DNA of 64,000 nt from Candidatus Eiseniibacteriota bacterium (GTDB taxonomy: Bacteria; Orphanbacterota; Orphanbacteria; Orphanbacterales; Orphanbacteraceae). The stretch is taken from contig JAJCZU010000002.1 in assembly GCA_029262235.1 (NCBI GenBank), positions 372,001-436,000 of the forward strand. The letters run 5' to 3'. Below the pieces are notes generated by a model. That model did no database searches. It was not told where the DNA came from and worked only from the letters and a program-made list of their open reading frames with translations. The first letter of the stretch is position 1, and each line of letters opens with the position of its first letter. The translations under genes were made by a program, and so were the position numbers. Of the stretch, positions 15,352 through 24,744 are shown one piece after another.

Positions 15352-16157
15352 CAGAGCAACACTTCGGTAAAGCCTATGGCGGAAAACTACCGGAAAACTA
15401 CGAACGCTTTTTCGTTCCCGCGATTGGCGCGCCCCTCGCAACGGACCTCATTCGACTCGCTGCGCTTCGGCCAGGCGAACGAGTACTGGACGTGGCTTGT
15501 GGGACGGGTGTTGTCGCGCGGCTTGCATCGCAGGATGTTGGCGCCGCTGGAGTGGTCGCGGGGCTGGACGTCAACCCCGGCATGCTGGCAGTGGCGCGCT
15601 CCGGAACGCCGCCGGGTCTGCCCATCGAGTGGATCGAGGCGAGCGCCGAGGAGATGCCGCTCCCGGATGCGTCGTTCGACGCCGTGATCTGCCAGATGGG
15701 GCTCCAGTTCGTGCCGGACAGGAAAGCGGCACTCCGCGAGATGCGGCGCGTTCTGGTGACCGGCGGTCGCCTGATCCTCAACGTGCCTGGACCTACGCCG
15801 AAACTTTTCAGCATTCTATGCGACGCGCTCGCGCGTCACGTCGGCGCCGAGGCGGCCGGGTTCGTAAACAAGGTTTTCTCGCTCCACGACGAGGCAGAGA
15901 TTGAAAGTCTCGTGAGCGGCGCCGGCTTCGCGGACATCGCCGTTCAGTCCGACACCAGATCGCTCCGCCTTCCGGGGCCAGAGGAGTTTCTCTGGCAGTA
16001 CGTGCACAGCACTCCGCTCGGGGGCGTGCTGGCGCAGTCGGATGATGACCGTCGCGGTTTGCTGGAACGCGACGTCGCCGTCAAGTGGCAGGAGTTCGTA
16101 AAGGATGGCGCCCTGGTGCTCGAAGTGCGCAACGTGGCAGCGACCGCCCGAAAGTGA
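15348..16157 (+). CDS. SAM-dependent methyltransferase (class I, Methyltransf_11-like)
   Basis: 269 residues. Motif I is V-L-D-V-A-C-G-T-G-V-V-A-R (46-58), motif II G-L-D-V-N-P-G-M-L (71-79), then F-D-A-V-I-C-Q-M-G-L-Q-F-V-P-D and R-R-V-L-V-T-G-G-R-L. These are the SAM-binding elements of the UbiE/Methyltransf_11 group. The C-terminal 100 residues, which set substrate choice, are not recognised. GGAGGG lies about 6 bases before ATG 15348. It is related in the core, but not in the tail, to the enzymes at 18748 and 24745. Confidence 0.85.
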   Translation: MTEQHFGKAYGGKLPENYERFFVPAIGAPLATDLIRLAALRPGERVLDVACGTGVVARLASQDVGAAGVVAGLDVNPGMLAVARSGTPPGLPIEWIEASAEEMPLPDASFDAVICQMGLQFVPDRKAALREMRRVLVTGGRLILNVPGPTPKLFSILCDALARHVGAEAAGFVNKVFSLHDEAEIESLVSGAGFADIAVQSDTRSLRLPGPEEFLWQYVHSTPLGGVLAQSDDDRRGLLERDVAVKWQEFVKDGALVLEVRNVAATARK

Positions 16158-16313
16158 AAGCATTTGATGGAGCGATGGGCCGATCAGGCGCCTCCTGCAC
16201 GTTGGGTTTCTCTTTCCCTTTTCTATTCCTTGTCCAATGTGCCGGGGCGGAGTAATCTCGCCGCCATGCCGTCGTCGGGGTGACGGACGGCCGGTCATTC
16301 GCCATGGAGTACC

Positions 16314-17987
16314 ATGCCTCGTCGCTCGCTTCGCAAGCTGCTTCAGGATGAATTTACCGACTATACAGCCGGGAAGTTCCGGCAGGATGCGATGGCCGGG
16401 CTCACGGTGGCGGCGGTCGCTTTGCCGCTGGCCCTTGCGTTCGGCGTAGCTTCGGGCGCCAGTGCCGCCGCCGGGCTGGTCACCGCGATCCTGGCAGGGA
16501 TTGTCATCGGGGGGCTTTCGGGCGCGCCCTACCAGATCTCCGGACCGACCGGCGCCATGAGCGCGGTGCTGATTGTGCTGGCGCAGAAGCATGGCTTGCC
16601 TGGCATCTGGATCGCGAGCGTAATGGCCGGAGCCATGCTGCTCGTGATCGGCCTGCTTCGCCTCGGGCGTTTCATCGCATTTATCCCGGCATCCGTCATC
16701 AGTGGCTTTACTACCGGCATTGCGCTCATCATTGCGATCGGGCAGATCGACAATCTGCTCGGTGTGCAGACCGAAAGTGTCGATTCCGCGGCGCTCAAGT
16801 TGCTCGGCTACATGAGGGGGGGCTTTACTCCCGACTGGCACGCCGTTGTGCTCGGCGTATTCGTCATTGCCACGATGATCTACTGGCCGAAAAAATGGAA
16901 CGCCCGCTTCCCGTCATCACTCCTGAGCATCATCCTCGCCACCGCTCTCAATGCTGTTCTGCACTGGCCCGTATCAGTGATCGGTTCGATTCCGCAAACC
17001 CTGCTGCTTGCGGAGCGGTTGACGCTGAGCCTGATTCCGTGGGCTGATCTGCAGGAGTTCATCGGGCCGGCGCTTACAATTACGGCGCTGGGGGCCGTGG
17101 AAAGTCTGCTGTGCGGCGCAGTCGCCAGCAACATGACCGGCATTCGTCTTCAGGCGAATCAGGAATTGATCGCCCAGGGCGTGGGCAATCTGATGATTCC
17201 GTTCTTCGGCGGAGTGCCCGCCACGGCAGCCATCGCGCGCACCAGCGTGGGCATCAAGTCGGGCGGGCAGACCCGGCTCGTCAGTATTATTCATGCCATC
17301 GTATTGCTGGCCTCCATGTTTGTGATTGCGCCCCTCATGTCACGCATCCCTCTGGCGGCGCTGGCGGGAGTACTGATCGTCACGGCATGGCGCATGAACG
17401 AATGGGAATCCATTCACTATATTCTCGGGCATCGATTCAAAGCCGCCATCATCACTTTTCTGCTGACCATGCTGGCCACGATCACGCTCGACTTGACGCA
17501 GGCGATCTTGATCGGCGTGTTCCTGTCGGGGGCGCACTTCCTCAATCAGAGCGCGAGCATTCATATCGACCTGAGGGAAGTCGATCCCGAGAAACTGCGC
17601 GCACGCGGCATTCAAAACGCGGGCAGGTGCCGGCATGTGCGCGTGGCCTACATGACCGGGCCGTTGTTCTTCGCTGCAACCGGCAACTTCAACGAGGCGT
17701 TTGCTCACCTCGGTGACACCCACGCCCTGATTCTGTCCATGCGCGGCACGCCGTTGATTGATATTTCCGGCCTGCAGGCCGCTCATGCACTCCACGAAAA
17801 GCTCAAGCAGCGCGGAGGAACTCTCATGCTTTCCGGCCTGCACGATGATGTGCGGCGCATGATGGAACGGGGTGGACTGCTGGGCGTTGTCGGGCAGGAG
17901 AACGTCTTCTGGAGCGCTGACCAGGCGATCGTAGCGGCGGAACAGCGCAAGTGCGTGCATTGTGAGAACGAGGAGGTCAGGCGGTGA
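16314..17987 (+). CDS. SulP-family inorganic anion transporter with STAS domain
   Basis: 557 residues. About 10-12 membrane segments occupy 25-420. The SulP signature is present: A-G-L-T-V-A-A-V-A-L-P-L-A-L-A-F-G-V-A-S-G at 28-48 and Q-I-S-G-P-T-G-A-M near 75-83, the substrate-binding region. A STAS domain spans about 440-540, with L-I-L-S-M-R-G-T-P-L-I-D-I-S-G in the place of the usual conserved loop. The tail carries a K-C-V-H-C-E motif. Substrates of the family are sulfate, bicarbonate or C4-dicarboxylates; the lack of a carbonic anhydrase neighbour gives no hint. The longest gene of the left belt. Confidence 0.9.
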   Translation: MPRRSLRKLLQDEFTDYTAGKFRQDAMAGLTVAAVALPLALAFGVASGASAAAGLVTAILAGIVIGGLSGAPYQISGPTGAMSAVLIVLAQKHGLPGIWIASVMAGAMLLVIGLLRLGRFIAFIPASVISGFTTGIALIIAIGQIDNLLGVQTESVDSAALKLLGYMRGGFTPDWHAVVLGVFVIATMIYWPKKWNARFPSSLLSIILATALNAVLHWPVSVIGSIPQTLLLAERLTLSLIPWADLQEFIGPALTITALGAVESLLCGAVASNMTGIRLQANQELIAQGVGNLMIPFFGGVPATAAIARTSVGIKSGGQTRLVSIIHAIVLLASMFVIAPLMSRIPLAALAGVLIVTAWRMNEWESIHYILGHRFKAAIITFLLTMLATITLDLTQAILIGVFLSGAHFLNQSASIHIDLREVDPEKLRARGIQNAGRCRHVRVAYMTGPLFFAATGNFNEAFAHLGDTHALILSMRGTPLIDISGLQAAHALHEKLKQRGGTLMLSGLHDDVRRMMERGGLLGVVGQENVFWSADQAIVAAEQRKCVHCENEEVRR

Positions 17988-18058
17988 GAGCGGAGCCTCG
18001 CGATGGCTCTAGTTGGTATGCGTATAAAGCACGTTAGAAACCGAAACAGGGGACGACA

Positions 18059-18622
18059 ATGAAATCCATGCCACGCCGCACGTTTCTGCAGAGTGCGCTC
18101 GCACTCCCTCTCGTGAGTTCGATGCTTGGTGTTGCCTGCGCGGAAGAGCCGGGCAAACGGGGAATCAAAGTGAGGGCGGATCAGGATCGCTTCGGCCGGC
18201 GAAGGAAGGTATTCGGTTTCCTGCCGATTGATGTGAAAGTAGCCGGTGCCGATACGAACGGCGGTCTTTTTCTCATCGAGCAGATCGATGAAAAGAAGGG
18301 AGGGCCGCCTCGCCATGTGCATCACGGTCAGGACGAGTGGTTCCACGTCGTGCGCGGAGAGTACGCAATCGAAGTAGGGGAAGAGCGTTTCGAACTGCGG
18401 ACCGGTGACTCCGTTCTTGCTCCGCGTGGCATCCCTCATGTCTGGGCGCACACGGGGAATGAGACGGGACGGCTCCTGATTGGATTTCAGCCGGCCGGTG
18501 AGATGGAGTCCTTTTTCGAGGAAGCCACGAAGCTCGAGGGGATTCCCTCGGGGGCGGCGCTGGCCGGCTTGTTTCGTGAACACGGAATGGAAGTTCTCGG
18601 GCCACCGCTCGCAACGGGCTGA
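18059..18622 (+). CDS. Exported cupin protein with Tat-like signal
   Basis: 187 residues. The N-terminus M-K-S-M-P-R-R-T-F-L-Q-S is a twin-arginine signal, followed by a hydrophobic stretch ending V-A-C-A, so export by Tat is likely, possibly as a lipoprotein (Cys27). The cupin core has motif 1 P-P-R-H-V-H-H-G-Q-D-E-W-F and motif 2 P-R-G-I-P-H-V-W-A-H, giving the metal-binding His and Glu set. Tat use suggests that metal is loaded in the cytoplasm. Enzymatic role unknown. GGGG is near but no strong ribosome binding site is seen. Confidence 0.75.
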   Translation: MKSMPRRTFLQSALALPLVSSMLGVACAEEPGKRGIKVRADQDRFGRRRKVFGFLPIDVKVAGADTNGGLFLIEQIDEKKGGPPRHVHHGQDEWFHVVRGEYAIEVGEERFELRTGDSVLAPRGIPHVWAHTGNETGRLLIGFQPAGEMESFFEEATKLEGIPSGAALAGLFREHGMEVLGPPLATG

Positions 18623-18667
18623 TGAGCGCGCGGCCGGCGCACGGACTTGCCGTCTCGAGTTTCCTGC

Positions 18668-18695
18668 CAGACAATTCATGGATATAGGGTAAAAT
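18668..18695 (+). promoter_or_regulatory. Possible promoter upstream of the methyltransferase at 18748
   Basis: TAAAAT at 18690-18695 resembles a -10 box, and CAGACA at 18668-18673 shares four bases with the -35 consensus at 16-base spacing. The leader would be about 45 bases, with GAGGAG before the start. Confidence 0.35.
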
Positions 18696-18747
18696 AGCAG
18701 GCAGTGTAGGGAAACAGCCCGCGGCTTGTAGAAACGCGAGGAGACTG

Positions 18748-19380
18748 ATGCCATCTGATTCACGCTGCAGACCGGAACATCTCCCGGCCGAGTTCGGGCG
18801 TATCGATATTTACGTGTTCGATCAACTGCTGCGCGGTCGTATCACCGCGGATATGAGAGTACTCGACGCCGGCTGCGGCGGGGGGCGGAACTCCGAATAC
18901 CTGATGAGGAGCGGTGCCGAAGTGTTCGGCGTCGACGCGGAATCCGGCCAGGTCGATCGCGTGCGCGCTCTTGCGGCGGAAGTGGCGCCGAACCTGCCGC
19001 CCGCGAACTTCAGCGCCGCCCGACTGACCGAGTTGCCTTTCCCGGACGCGTATTTCGGCGCTGTGATCTGCAACGCGGTTCTCCATTTTGCGAAAGACGC
19101 GGCCGAGTTCGACGCAGCGCTCACCGAAATCTGGCGCGTTCTGAAGCCCGGCGGCGTCTTCTTCTCGCGGCTCGCTTCGACCATCGGGGTCGAGTCACGC
19201 GTGACGAATCTTCACGACCGATGGTATCGACTCCCCGACGGGACCGACCGGTTCCTCGTCGACGAGGAATACCTGCTGCGCGCGGCTGCCAACCTTGGCG
19301 CGAAGCAGCTGGATCCGATCAAGACAACGTTGGTCCAGAACATGCGCGCGATGACCACGTGGGTTCTGGAGAAGGAATGA
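18748..19380 (+). CDS. SAM-dependent methyltransferase (class I)
   Basis: 210 residues. Motif I is V-L-D-A-G-C-G-G-G-R-N-S-E-Y (39-52) and motif II G-V-D-A-E, followed by F-G-A-V-I-C-N-A-V-L-H-F-A and W-R-V-L-K-P-G-G-V-F-F. The core matches tellurite-resistance/Methyltransf_11-type enzymes. The length is complete. Substrate unknown. GAGGAG lies about 8 bases upstream of ATG 18748. This is a different branch from the enzymes at 15348 and 24745. Confidence 0.82.
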   Translation: MPSDSRCRPEHLPAEFGRIDIYVFDQLLRGRITADMRVLDAGCGGGRNSEYLMRSGAEVFGVDAESGQVDRVRALAAEVAPNLPPANFSAARLTELPFPDAYFGAVICNAVLHFAKDAAEFDAALTEIWRVLKPGGVFFSRLASTIGVESRVTNLHDRWYRLPDGTDRFLVDEEYLLRAAANLGAKQLDPIKTTLVQNMRAMTTWVLEKE

Positions 19381-19435
19381 GTGAAGGTTCGTGATGCCGA
19401 ATTAACCTGGTGGTCGTTCGCGACTGGGAGGGAAA

Positions 19436-19891
19436 ATGAGAACTCTGGGTAACATTCTCTGGCACTTTCCGTTTTTTGGTTTTGTGCAGGCTATCCTGAC
19501 CTGGCTCCTCGGACTCATACTCACGATCACCGTCGTGGCCGCCCCGATCGGCCGGGGCCTCATGGAATACGGGAAGTTTCTCTTCGCCCCGTTCTCGAAA
19601 GCGATGGTGAGCCGAAAGGCGCTGAACGAGAAGCAGAACAGCGTCTGGAAAGCGTATTCGATCATCATCACGGTGATCTACATCCCCTTCGGGCTGGTCC
19701 TTGCTCTCCTCTGCGTGATTCAGATCGCGGGTTTATTCGCAACGATCGCCGGCATTCCCATGGCCATTGTGCTGGCGAAGTCCCTCGGAACGTTCTTCAA
19801 TCCGGTCAACAAGAAGTGCGTTTCCGTTGCGGTGGCCGAAGAGATCGCGCGCCGTTCGGCGCAGAGTGATGTCGAACGTCATCTGGCCTGA
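19436..19891 (+). CDS. YccF-domain inner-membrane protein
   Basis: 151 residues with two YccF-like segments. L-G-N-I-L-W-H-F-P-F-F-G-F-V-Q-A opens the first, with a membrane helix (about 20-42) and A-P-I-G-R-G-L-M-E-Y-G-K-F-L-F-A-P-F. The second spans about 85-125, with G-I-P-M-A-I-V-L-A-K-S-L-G-T-F-F-N-P. The role of YccF proteins is unknown. GGGAGG lies 5 bases before ATG 19436. It sits 55 bases after the methyltransferase. Confidence 0.85.
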   Translation: MRTLGNILWHFPFFGFVQAILTWLLGLILTITVVAAPIGRGLMEYGKFLFAPFSKAMVSRKALNEKQNSVWKAYSIIITVIYIPFGLVLALLCVIQIAGLFATIAGIPMAIVLAKSLGTFFNPVNKKCVSVAVAEEIARRSAQSDVERHLA

Positions 19892-20006
19892 TCGAATCGC
19901 TCTCGCGAGCACCTGTCGCGCCGAAACCGCATTGGAATGATTTCCCGAGCTTTGCTACTCTCCCTGCTTCGCCCCCGCATGACGAAACACAAACGGGAGA
20001 CAAGCA

Positions 20007-21314
20007 TTGACCTCGAGAACGTGGATTCACTCGCTCATCATGATCGCAGTTGTCGGTATTTTCCTTTCGAGCTGCGGCGGCGACAGCGGAAGCAACGAGA
20101 TTGCCGACCCGGGAAATGGCGCGGATAACGATACGTCGGATACCGACACGACGATGGTCGACAGCATGGTCACCGAACTTCGCTACGACATGATCGAAGT
20201 CGCCGGCCTCATGACCACGGGTGATTTCGACGACGACGGATTCACGGACGTCGTGTTCACCGTGCGGACGCTGCAGGGCTTTCCCGGGGGCCAGAACATC
20301 GACATGTTCCGCGTGGCATACGGCGACAGTGCGGGGAGCTTCAGTGAGCATACCGACATCGTGCGCCTCGGCAGCTCCGACGGCACAAAGCAGGGGCACA
20401 CCCTGATCGCGGTCGATCTGGACGGCGATATGGTCGATGATTTCGCCTACGCGTCGGGCAATGTGCTCGAGGCGTTCGCGGGCGATGCGGGCAGAAGCCA
20501 CGCCGCGCTCTATCGTACGAGTACCGTCACGCGGGTCGTGGGGCAGCCGCTTTACGCGCTCGACGCCGACTCGGACGGCGACATGGACCTCGTGACCGCG
20601 CACCAGGGCCTCCGGCTCCAGCACAACGACGCCGGCGCTTTCGTCACAACCGAAATTCTGGACAGCCCCCTGCTCTCGCCCATCAATTTCGTGACAGGCG
20701 ATTTCACCGGCGATGACATTGCGGACGTGCTGGCGATCGGGCAGCCCGGAATCAACAGCGTCGCGCTGGGTCTCTACATCGGCGATGGAGACGACCTCAA
20801 TATCCCTGATGCACTCGACTCATTGTCGAACGATTTATTCCTGGGCGGGTTTAGTTTTGACACCGCCTCCAAAGAACTGGCCGCGGGCGATTTCGACGGC
20901 GACAACGATCTCGATATCGCCATCACTTCGACCACCAGTTTTCTGCAGGTCATGATCAACAATGGATTCGGACGCTTCACGCCCGGTCAACGCGTAACCG
21001 TGGGCGAAGGTCCCATTCACGTGCGAGTCGCGGATTTCGACAACGACGGGATGCTGGACCTGCTCTCGATCAATCAGAATTCGAAGACCGTGGGGATCTC
21101 TACCGGCAACGGCGACGGTACGTTTTCCGATGCCACGGGCGCGGGGGGCGGTTCGCACAGCATATTGCTGAACAACGATTTCGATTTCTTCGATACGGAT
21201 GTTGCCGACATCGACGGCGACGGATTCGTCGACGTCATCCTGGCCGAGGACGGCTCCAATCCGCAGGACTCGGGCCGAGGGTCGATCCAGTTTCTGTTCG
21301 CTCCGGGGCGCTAG
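20007..21314 (+). CDS. FG-GAP/VCBS-repeat surface lipoprotein
   Basis: 435 residues. A signal peptide ends in L-S-S-C (about Cys23), marking a lipoprotein. The rest is a set of FG-GAP/VCBS repeats, each with a calcium-binding D-x-D-x-D-G loop: D-F-D-D-D-G-F-T-D (about 72-80), D-L-D-G-D-M-V-D-D, D-S-D-G-D-M-D-L, D-F-D-G-D-N-D-L-D, D-F-D-N-D-G-M-L-D and D-I-D-G-D-G-F-V-D. Together they should form one beta-propeller on the cell surface. The start is TTG 20007: GGGAGA lies 6 bases upstream and no ATG precedes the signal peptide. Such proteins often bind ligands or other cells; the target is unknown. Confidence 0.85.
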   Translation: MTSRTWIHSLIMIAVVGIFLSSCGGDSGSNEIADPGNGADNDTSDTDTTMVDSMVTELRYDMIEVAGLMTTGDFDDDGFTDVVFTVRTLQGFPGGQNIDMFRVAYGDSAGSFSEHTDIVRLGSSDGTKQGHTLIAVDLDGDMVDDFAYASGNVLEAFAGDAGRSHAALYRTSTVTRVVGQPLYALDADSDGDMDLVTAHQGLRLQHNDAGAFVTTEILDSPLLSPINFVTGDFTGDDIADVLAIGQPGINSVALGLYIGDGDDLNIPDALDSLSNDLFLGGFSFDTASKELAAGDFDGDNDLDIAITSTTSFLQVMINNGFGRFTPGQRVTVGEGPIHVRVADFDNDGMLDLLSINQNSKTVGISTGNGDGTFSDATGAGGGSHSILLNNDFDFFDTDVADIDGDGFVDVILAEDGSNPQDSGRGSIQFLFAPGR

Positions 21315-21430
21315 AGACAAGAGCCGGCAGGGGGGAAGCCCGCTCAATGCAGAATTCGCGGCCTCCATTGGCTGGAGTCGGGTAGACTTGCAGGCAAATC
21401 AATCGATCAGTCAGAGGACGAACCGCGCGC

Positions 21431-23266
21431 ATGGCACTTCTGGGACTCTCCGAGGTCAACCTCAATTACACCGGGCCGCAAATTCTCGATTCGGTGACGC
21501 TCCAGATCGAAGAGGGGGAGCGCATCGGCCTGCTGGGACGAAACGGCGCCGGGAAGTCGTCGCTGTTTCGGGTCATCGAAGGGGTGCTGCCCCCGGATTC
21601 CGGCGAGGTGTCGCGACAGAGCGGCCTGCACATTGCGAGCCTGCAGCAGGACGTCCCGCTCGATATTGCGGGCACCGTGCGCGAGTACCTGGTGCAAGTA
21701 CGCATCCGCGGCCACGAAGATCGCCCCTGGGAAACGGAGACGGCGGTTGATCGTGTGATGCGGGATCTCCGCCTGGAACCGGACGCGTCGATCGCAACCT
21801 TGTCAGCCGGCTCCAAGCGTCGCGTGCTGCTCGCCGCCGCGTTCGTTGCCGATCCGGACATTCTGCTTCTCGACGAACCGACCAACCATCTCGACATCGA
21901 AACGATTGCGGAACTCGAAACGATCCTTCTCAGGCGGCGGGGCGCGCTGGTGTTTGTTACCCACGACCGGAGTTTCCTGCGCCGGATCGCCAATCGCATC
22001 CTGGACCTCGACCGGGGGCAGCTCCGGAGCTACTCGTGCTCGTACGAACAGTATCTCGAACGTCGCGAAGCGGAACTGGCGGCCGAGGCGGAACACGCCG
22101 CGCAGTTCGACAAGAAGCTCGCGATCGAGGAAGCGTGGATCCGGAAGGGGATCAAGGCCCGGCGTACGCGCAATGAAGGGCGCGTGCGCGCGCTCTTTGC
22201 GCTGCGCGAGGAACGCCGTGCGCGCAGAGAGAGCATGGGGACCGCGAAGGCCGAGCTGATCGACACGGCTCGATCGGGGCGTATCGTACTGAAAGCCAAA
22301 AACCTCACGTTTGCGCACTCAGAGAGCGGCCCGACCATCGTGCGCGATTTTTCCACCACGGTTCTCCGCGGCGATCGAATCGGTGTGATCGGACCGAACG
22401 GCTGCGGCAAGACCACGCTGACTTCACTGCTGCTCGGGTCGCTTACCCCGGTGGCCGGAGAGGTGTCGCACGGGACCAAAGTCGAGATCGCCCACTTCGA
22501 ACAGCTTCACGACCCCCTCGACGAGTCGAAGACCGTGATGGAGATTGTCGGCGACGGTGCGGATACGATTGTCTTCGGAGGGCGCGACCGGCACGTGATG
22601 GGGTACCTGCAGGACTTTCTGTTTTCACCCGGGGAGATCCGCGGACCGGTGCGCAAGCTTTCCGGGGGAGAACGCCGCCGCCTGCAGCTTGCCCGGCTGC
22701 TGTCCCGCCCTTCGAACGTGCTGGTCCTCGATGAGCCGACGAACGACCTCGATCTCGAGACTCTCGAACTGCTCGAGGACCTTCTGATGGAGTTCCAGGG
22801 GACTCTGCTTCTTATCTCACACGATCGTGAGTTTCTGAACAACGTCGTCACCTCGACCGTGGTGTTTGAAGGGGAGGGACGCTGGACGGAGTATGCGGGA
22901 GGGTACGATGACTGGGTGCGGCAGTCCGGCGCCGCGAGGCAGTCCCGCGTCGACAAGGCCGAGCCGAAAAAGCGCGAGGGCTCGCCCGATGGTAAGAACG
23001 GCAGGAAGTCGCCCGCCCGCCCGAAGAAACTCACGTTCAAGGAGTCGCGCGAGCTCGAAGCACTGCCGCCCATGATCGAAACGCTCGAGGCGGAGAAGGC
23101 CGCGCTGTTTGCCGAACTGGAGACACCCGACTTCTACCGGAAAAAAGGCGACGCGGTGGCGCAGACCAACAAACGCGTGAGCGAAGTCACCGCGCAGATC
23201 GAGGCTGCGTACGCGCGGTGGGAGGAACTGGAGGCGTTACGCGAAGCCGCCGCCGGAGACCGCTAG
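21431..23266 (+). CDS. uup: ABC-F family ATPase, Uup type
   Basis: 611 residues with two ABC domains and no membrane part. Domain 1 has Walker A G-R-N-G-A-G-K-S (36-43), signature L-S-A-G-S-K-R and L-L-L-D-E-P-T-N-H-L-D. Domain 2 has G-P-N-G-C-G-K-T, L-S-G-G-E-R-R-R and L-V-L-D-E-P-T-N-D-L-D. The linker between them is long and charged, and the C-terminus (about 520-611) is a coiled coil, as in Uup, which binds ribosomes or branched DNA. Signature 1 has A-G-S in place of G-G-E/Q. Acts on the ribosome in the cytoplasm. Confidence 0.88.
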   Translation: MALLGLSEVNLNYTGPQILDSVTLQIEEGERIGLLGRNGAGKSSLFRVIEGVLPPDSGEVSRQSGLHIASLQQDVPLDIAGTVREYLVQVRIRGHEDRPWETETAVDRVMRDLRLEPDASIATLSAGSKRRVLLAAAFVADPDILLLDEPTNHLDIETIAELETILLRRRGALVFVTHDRSFLRRIANRILDLDRGQLRSYSCSYEQYLERREAELAAEAEHAAQFDKKLAIEEAWIRKGIKARRTRNEGRVRALFALREERRARRESMGTAKAELIDTARSGRIVLKAKNLTFAHSESGPTIVRDFSTTVLRGDRIGVIGPNGCGKTTLTSLLLGSLTPVAGEVSHGTKVEIAHFEQLHDPLDESKTVMEIVGDGADTIVFGGRDRHVMGYLQDFLFSPGEIRGPVRKLSGGERRRLQLARLLSRPSNVLVLDEPTNDLDLETLELLEDLLMEFQGTLLLISHDREFLNNVVTSTVVFEGEGRWTEYAGGYDDWVRQSGAARQSRVDKAEPKKREGSPDGKNGRKSPARPKKLTFKESRELEALPPMIETLEAEKAALFAELETPDFYRKKGDAVAQTNKRVSEVTAQIEAAYARWEELEALREAAAGDR

Positions 23267-23299
23267 CGGCTGCTCCCGGCATGCGAGGCCCTCCCGGCT

Positions 23300-23524
23300 C
23301 TAGCCGCCCAGCGTCCAGATTTCGCGCCCGCTCTTGAGAAGCTTCTTGTGAATGTTCACGTCTTCTGCCCCTTCCGCTTCCGCGATGGACATGAGCTCCG
23401 CGATATCCTCGGCGGTGCCGTCGCAGAATCCGATGGGGCGCGGGTTGTCGGGCAGGTGAAGTATGACGGTGAACTCGCCATGGTCCCAGCGAGTCTGCGT
23501 TTCGTTGCTGTATTTATGAATCAT
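23300..23524 (-). CDS. Small conserved-looking protein of unknown function
   Basis: 74 residues on the minus strand, the only such gene in the left half. It reads as a plausible soluble protein (WDHGEFTVILHLPDNPRPIGF, then a helix with D-I-A-E-L-M-S-I-A-E-A-E-G-A). It has no recognisable domain, and I cannot name a family. It is convergent with uup (34 bases apart) and divergent from the PEP-mutase-like gene. Its frame has good codon usage and a clear start, so I believe it is real. Confidence 0.55.
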   Translation of the reverse strand: MIHKYSNETQTRWDHGEFTVILHLPDNPRPIGFCDGTAEDIAELMSIAEAEGAEDVNIHKKLLKSGREIWTLGG

Positions 23525-23652
23525 GGATCCAGCTTAGGTGACATCGGCCGGGTTCGCCAGCCGAAAATGTTGTCTTTTCTGTTGGTGCACAGGTAGATTT
23601 GGTTTGGTGTAGTCAATGGAGTCCTCAGCTCTTCGAGCATCACGAGATCAAA

Positions 23653-24507
23653 ATGAGCAGCACGCAAGCAAGCAAAGCAGCACGATTCCTGAAACGGCAC
23701 CAGGGGGGCGACTGTTTTCTCATGCCGAACGCATGGGATGCGGGAAGCGCGAAGATGCTCGTCTCGGCGGGCTTTGAAACCATTGCGACAACGAGTGCGG
23801 GGATCGCATTCGCATCGGGTAAACCAGACCACGTGTTTTGTTCGGCCGATGCCAGAGTTGCGCGAGACGCCATGATGAGCGCGATCCGCTCCATCACCGA
23901 GTCTGTTTCGGTGCCCGTGAACGCGGATCTGGAGGGCGGTTTCGGCGATGAGCCGGAGGAAGTCGCGGAAACGATCCGGCAGGCGATTGCTGCCGGTGCT
24001 GCGGGCGGCAACATCGAGGACTACACCGGCTCGGAGTCACAGCCTCTATACGACCGGGCGCTGGCGGCGGAGCGCATCGCGGCTGCACGCGAAGCGATCG
24101 ACGCGAGCGGCATCCCGTTTGTTCTCGTCGCGCGAACGGACCGCTTGATCGTCGGCCGGCCGGGGGGCGTCGCGGAAGCGATCGAAAGGGCCAACCTTTA
24201 TCGAGAGGCCGGCGCGGATTGTCTATTCGTTCCCGGTGCGAGCGACCCTGATACCATTGCGGAGCTGGTTCGCGCAATCGATGGCCCGCTGAGTGTTGTC
24301 ATGGGCCTGTCCGGCAGCGGCGCAGCGCTTGCGGAGCTCGCGGCGCTCGGCGTGCGGAGGGTGAGCATCGGCGGCAGTCTTTCGCGTGCACTTTACTTTC
24401 ATATGCGCAATGCCGCCGTGGAAATGTTCCGGCATGGGACGTTTTCGTTTGCTCGCGATCAAATCCAGCAGGCTGAATTGAATCGACTCTTTGAGTCGGA
24501 GCTGTGA
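23653..24507 (+). CDS. Isocitrate lyase/PEP mutase family protein
   Basis: 284 residues forming a TIM-barrel of the ICL/PEPM superfamily. Features seen: M-P-N-A-W-D-A-G-S-A near 23-32, T-T-S-A-G-I-A near 46-52, the metal-binding N-A-D-L-E-G-G-F-G near 85-93, N-I-E-D-Y near 122-126 and V-A-R-T-D near 157-161. The KKCGH motif of true isocitrate lyase is missing, so it is in the broad group of oxaloacetate hydrolase, 2-methylisocitrate-lyase-like and PEP-mutase-like enzymes. It cleaves or rearranges a 2-oxo acid or phosphonate. ATG 23653 is chosen, since homology begins there; the frame is open back to 23599. Confidence 0.85.
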   Translation: MSSTQASKAARFLKRHQGGDCFLMPNAWDAGSAKMLVSAGFETIATTSAGIAFASGKPDHVFCSADARVARDAMMSAIRSITESVSVPVNADLEGGFGDEPEEVAETIRQAIAAGAAGGNIEDYTGSESQPLYDRALAAERIAAAREAIDASGIPFVLVARTDRLIVGRPGGVAEAIERANLYREAGADCLFVPGASDPDTIAELVRAIDGPLSVVMGLSGSGAALAELAALGVRRVSIGGSLSRALYFHMRNAAVEMFRHGTFSFARDQIQQAELNRLFESEL

Positions 24508-24575
24508 ACAGGTAATTCCGTATGCCGGGGACTATTTGTGCAGGATTGAGGGTCGATCGACAAGGGGGAAATACC

Positions 24576-24743
24576 GTGAGACATTGTACGACTCGATCGG
24601 GACGGGCGGCCGGAACTGTTCTGGCCGTCCTGCTCATGTTCACCCCTGCGACGGCGCAGGATACCGGCTCTTTGAACGCAGAGCGCATGACGATGCTCCC
24701 CATGGAGCGTCTGGTTCTGCCGATCGCATGCAGGGGATGCTGA
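24576..24743 (+). CDS. Short exported peptide ORF, possibly a gene remnant
   Basis: 55 residues starting at GTG 24576, with GGGGGA 6-7 bases upstream. A signal peptide (A-A-G-T-V-L-A-V-L-L-M-F-T-P-A-T-A) ends near residue 29, leaving a mature tail of about 26 residues with C-R-G-C at the end. The tail is too short for a known family. It may be a true small secreted peptide, or the front and back of a larger gene joined. It ends one base before the following methyltransferase start. Confidence 0.35.
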   Translation: MRHCTTRSGRAAGTVLAVLLMFTPATAQDTGSLNAERMTMLPMERLVLPIACRGC

Positions 24744-24744
24744 A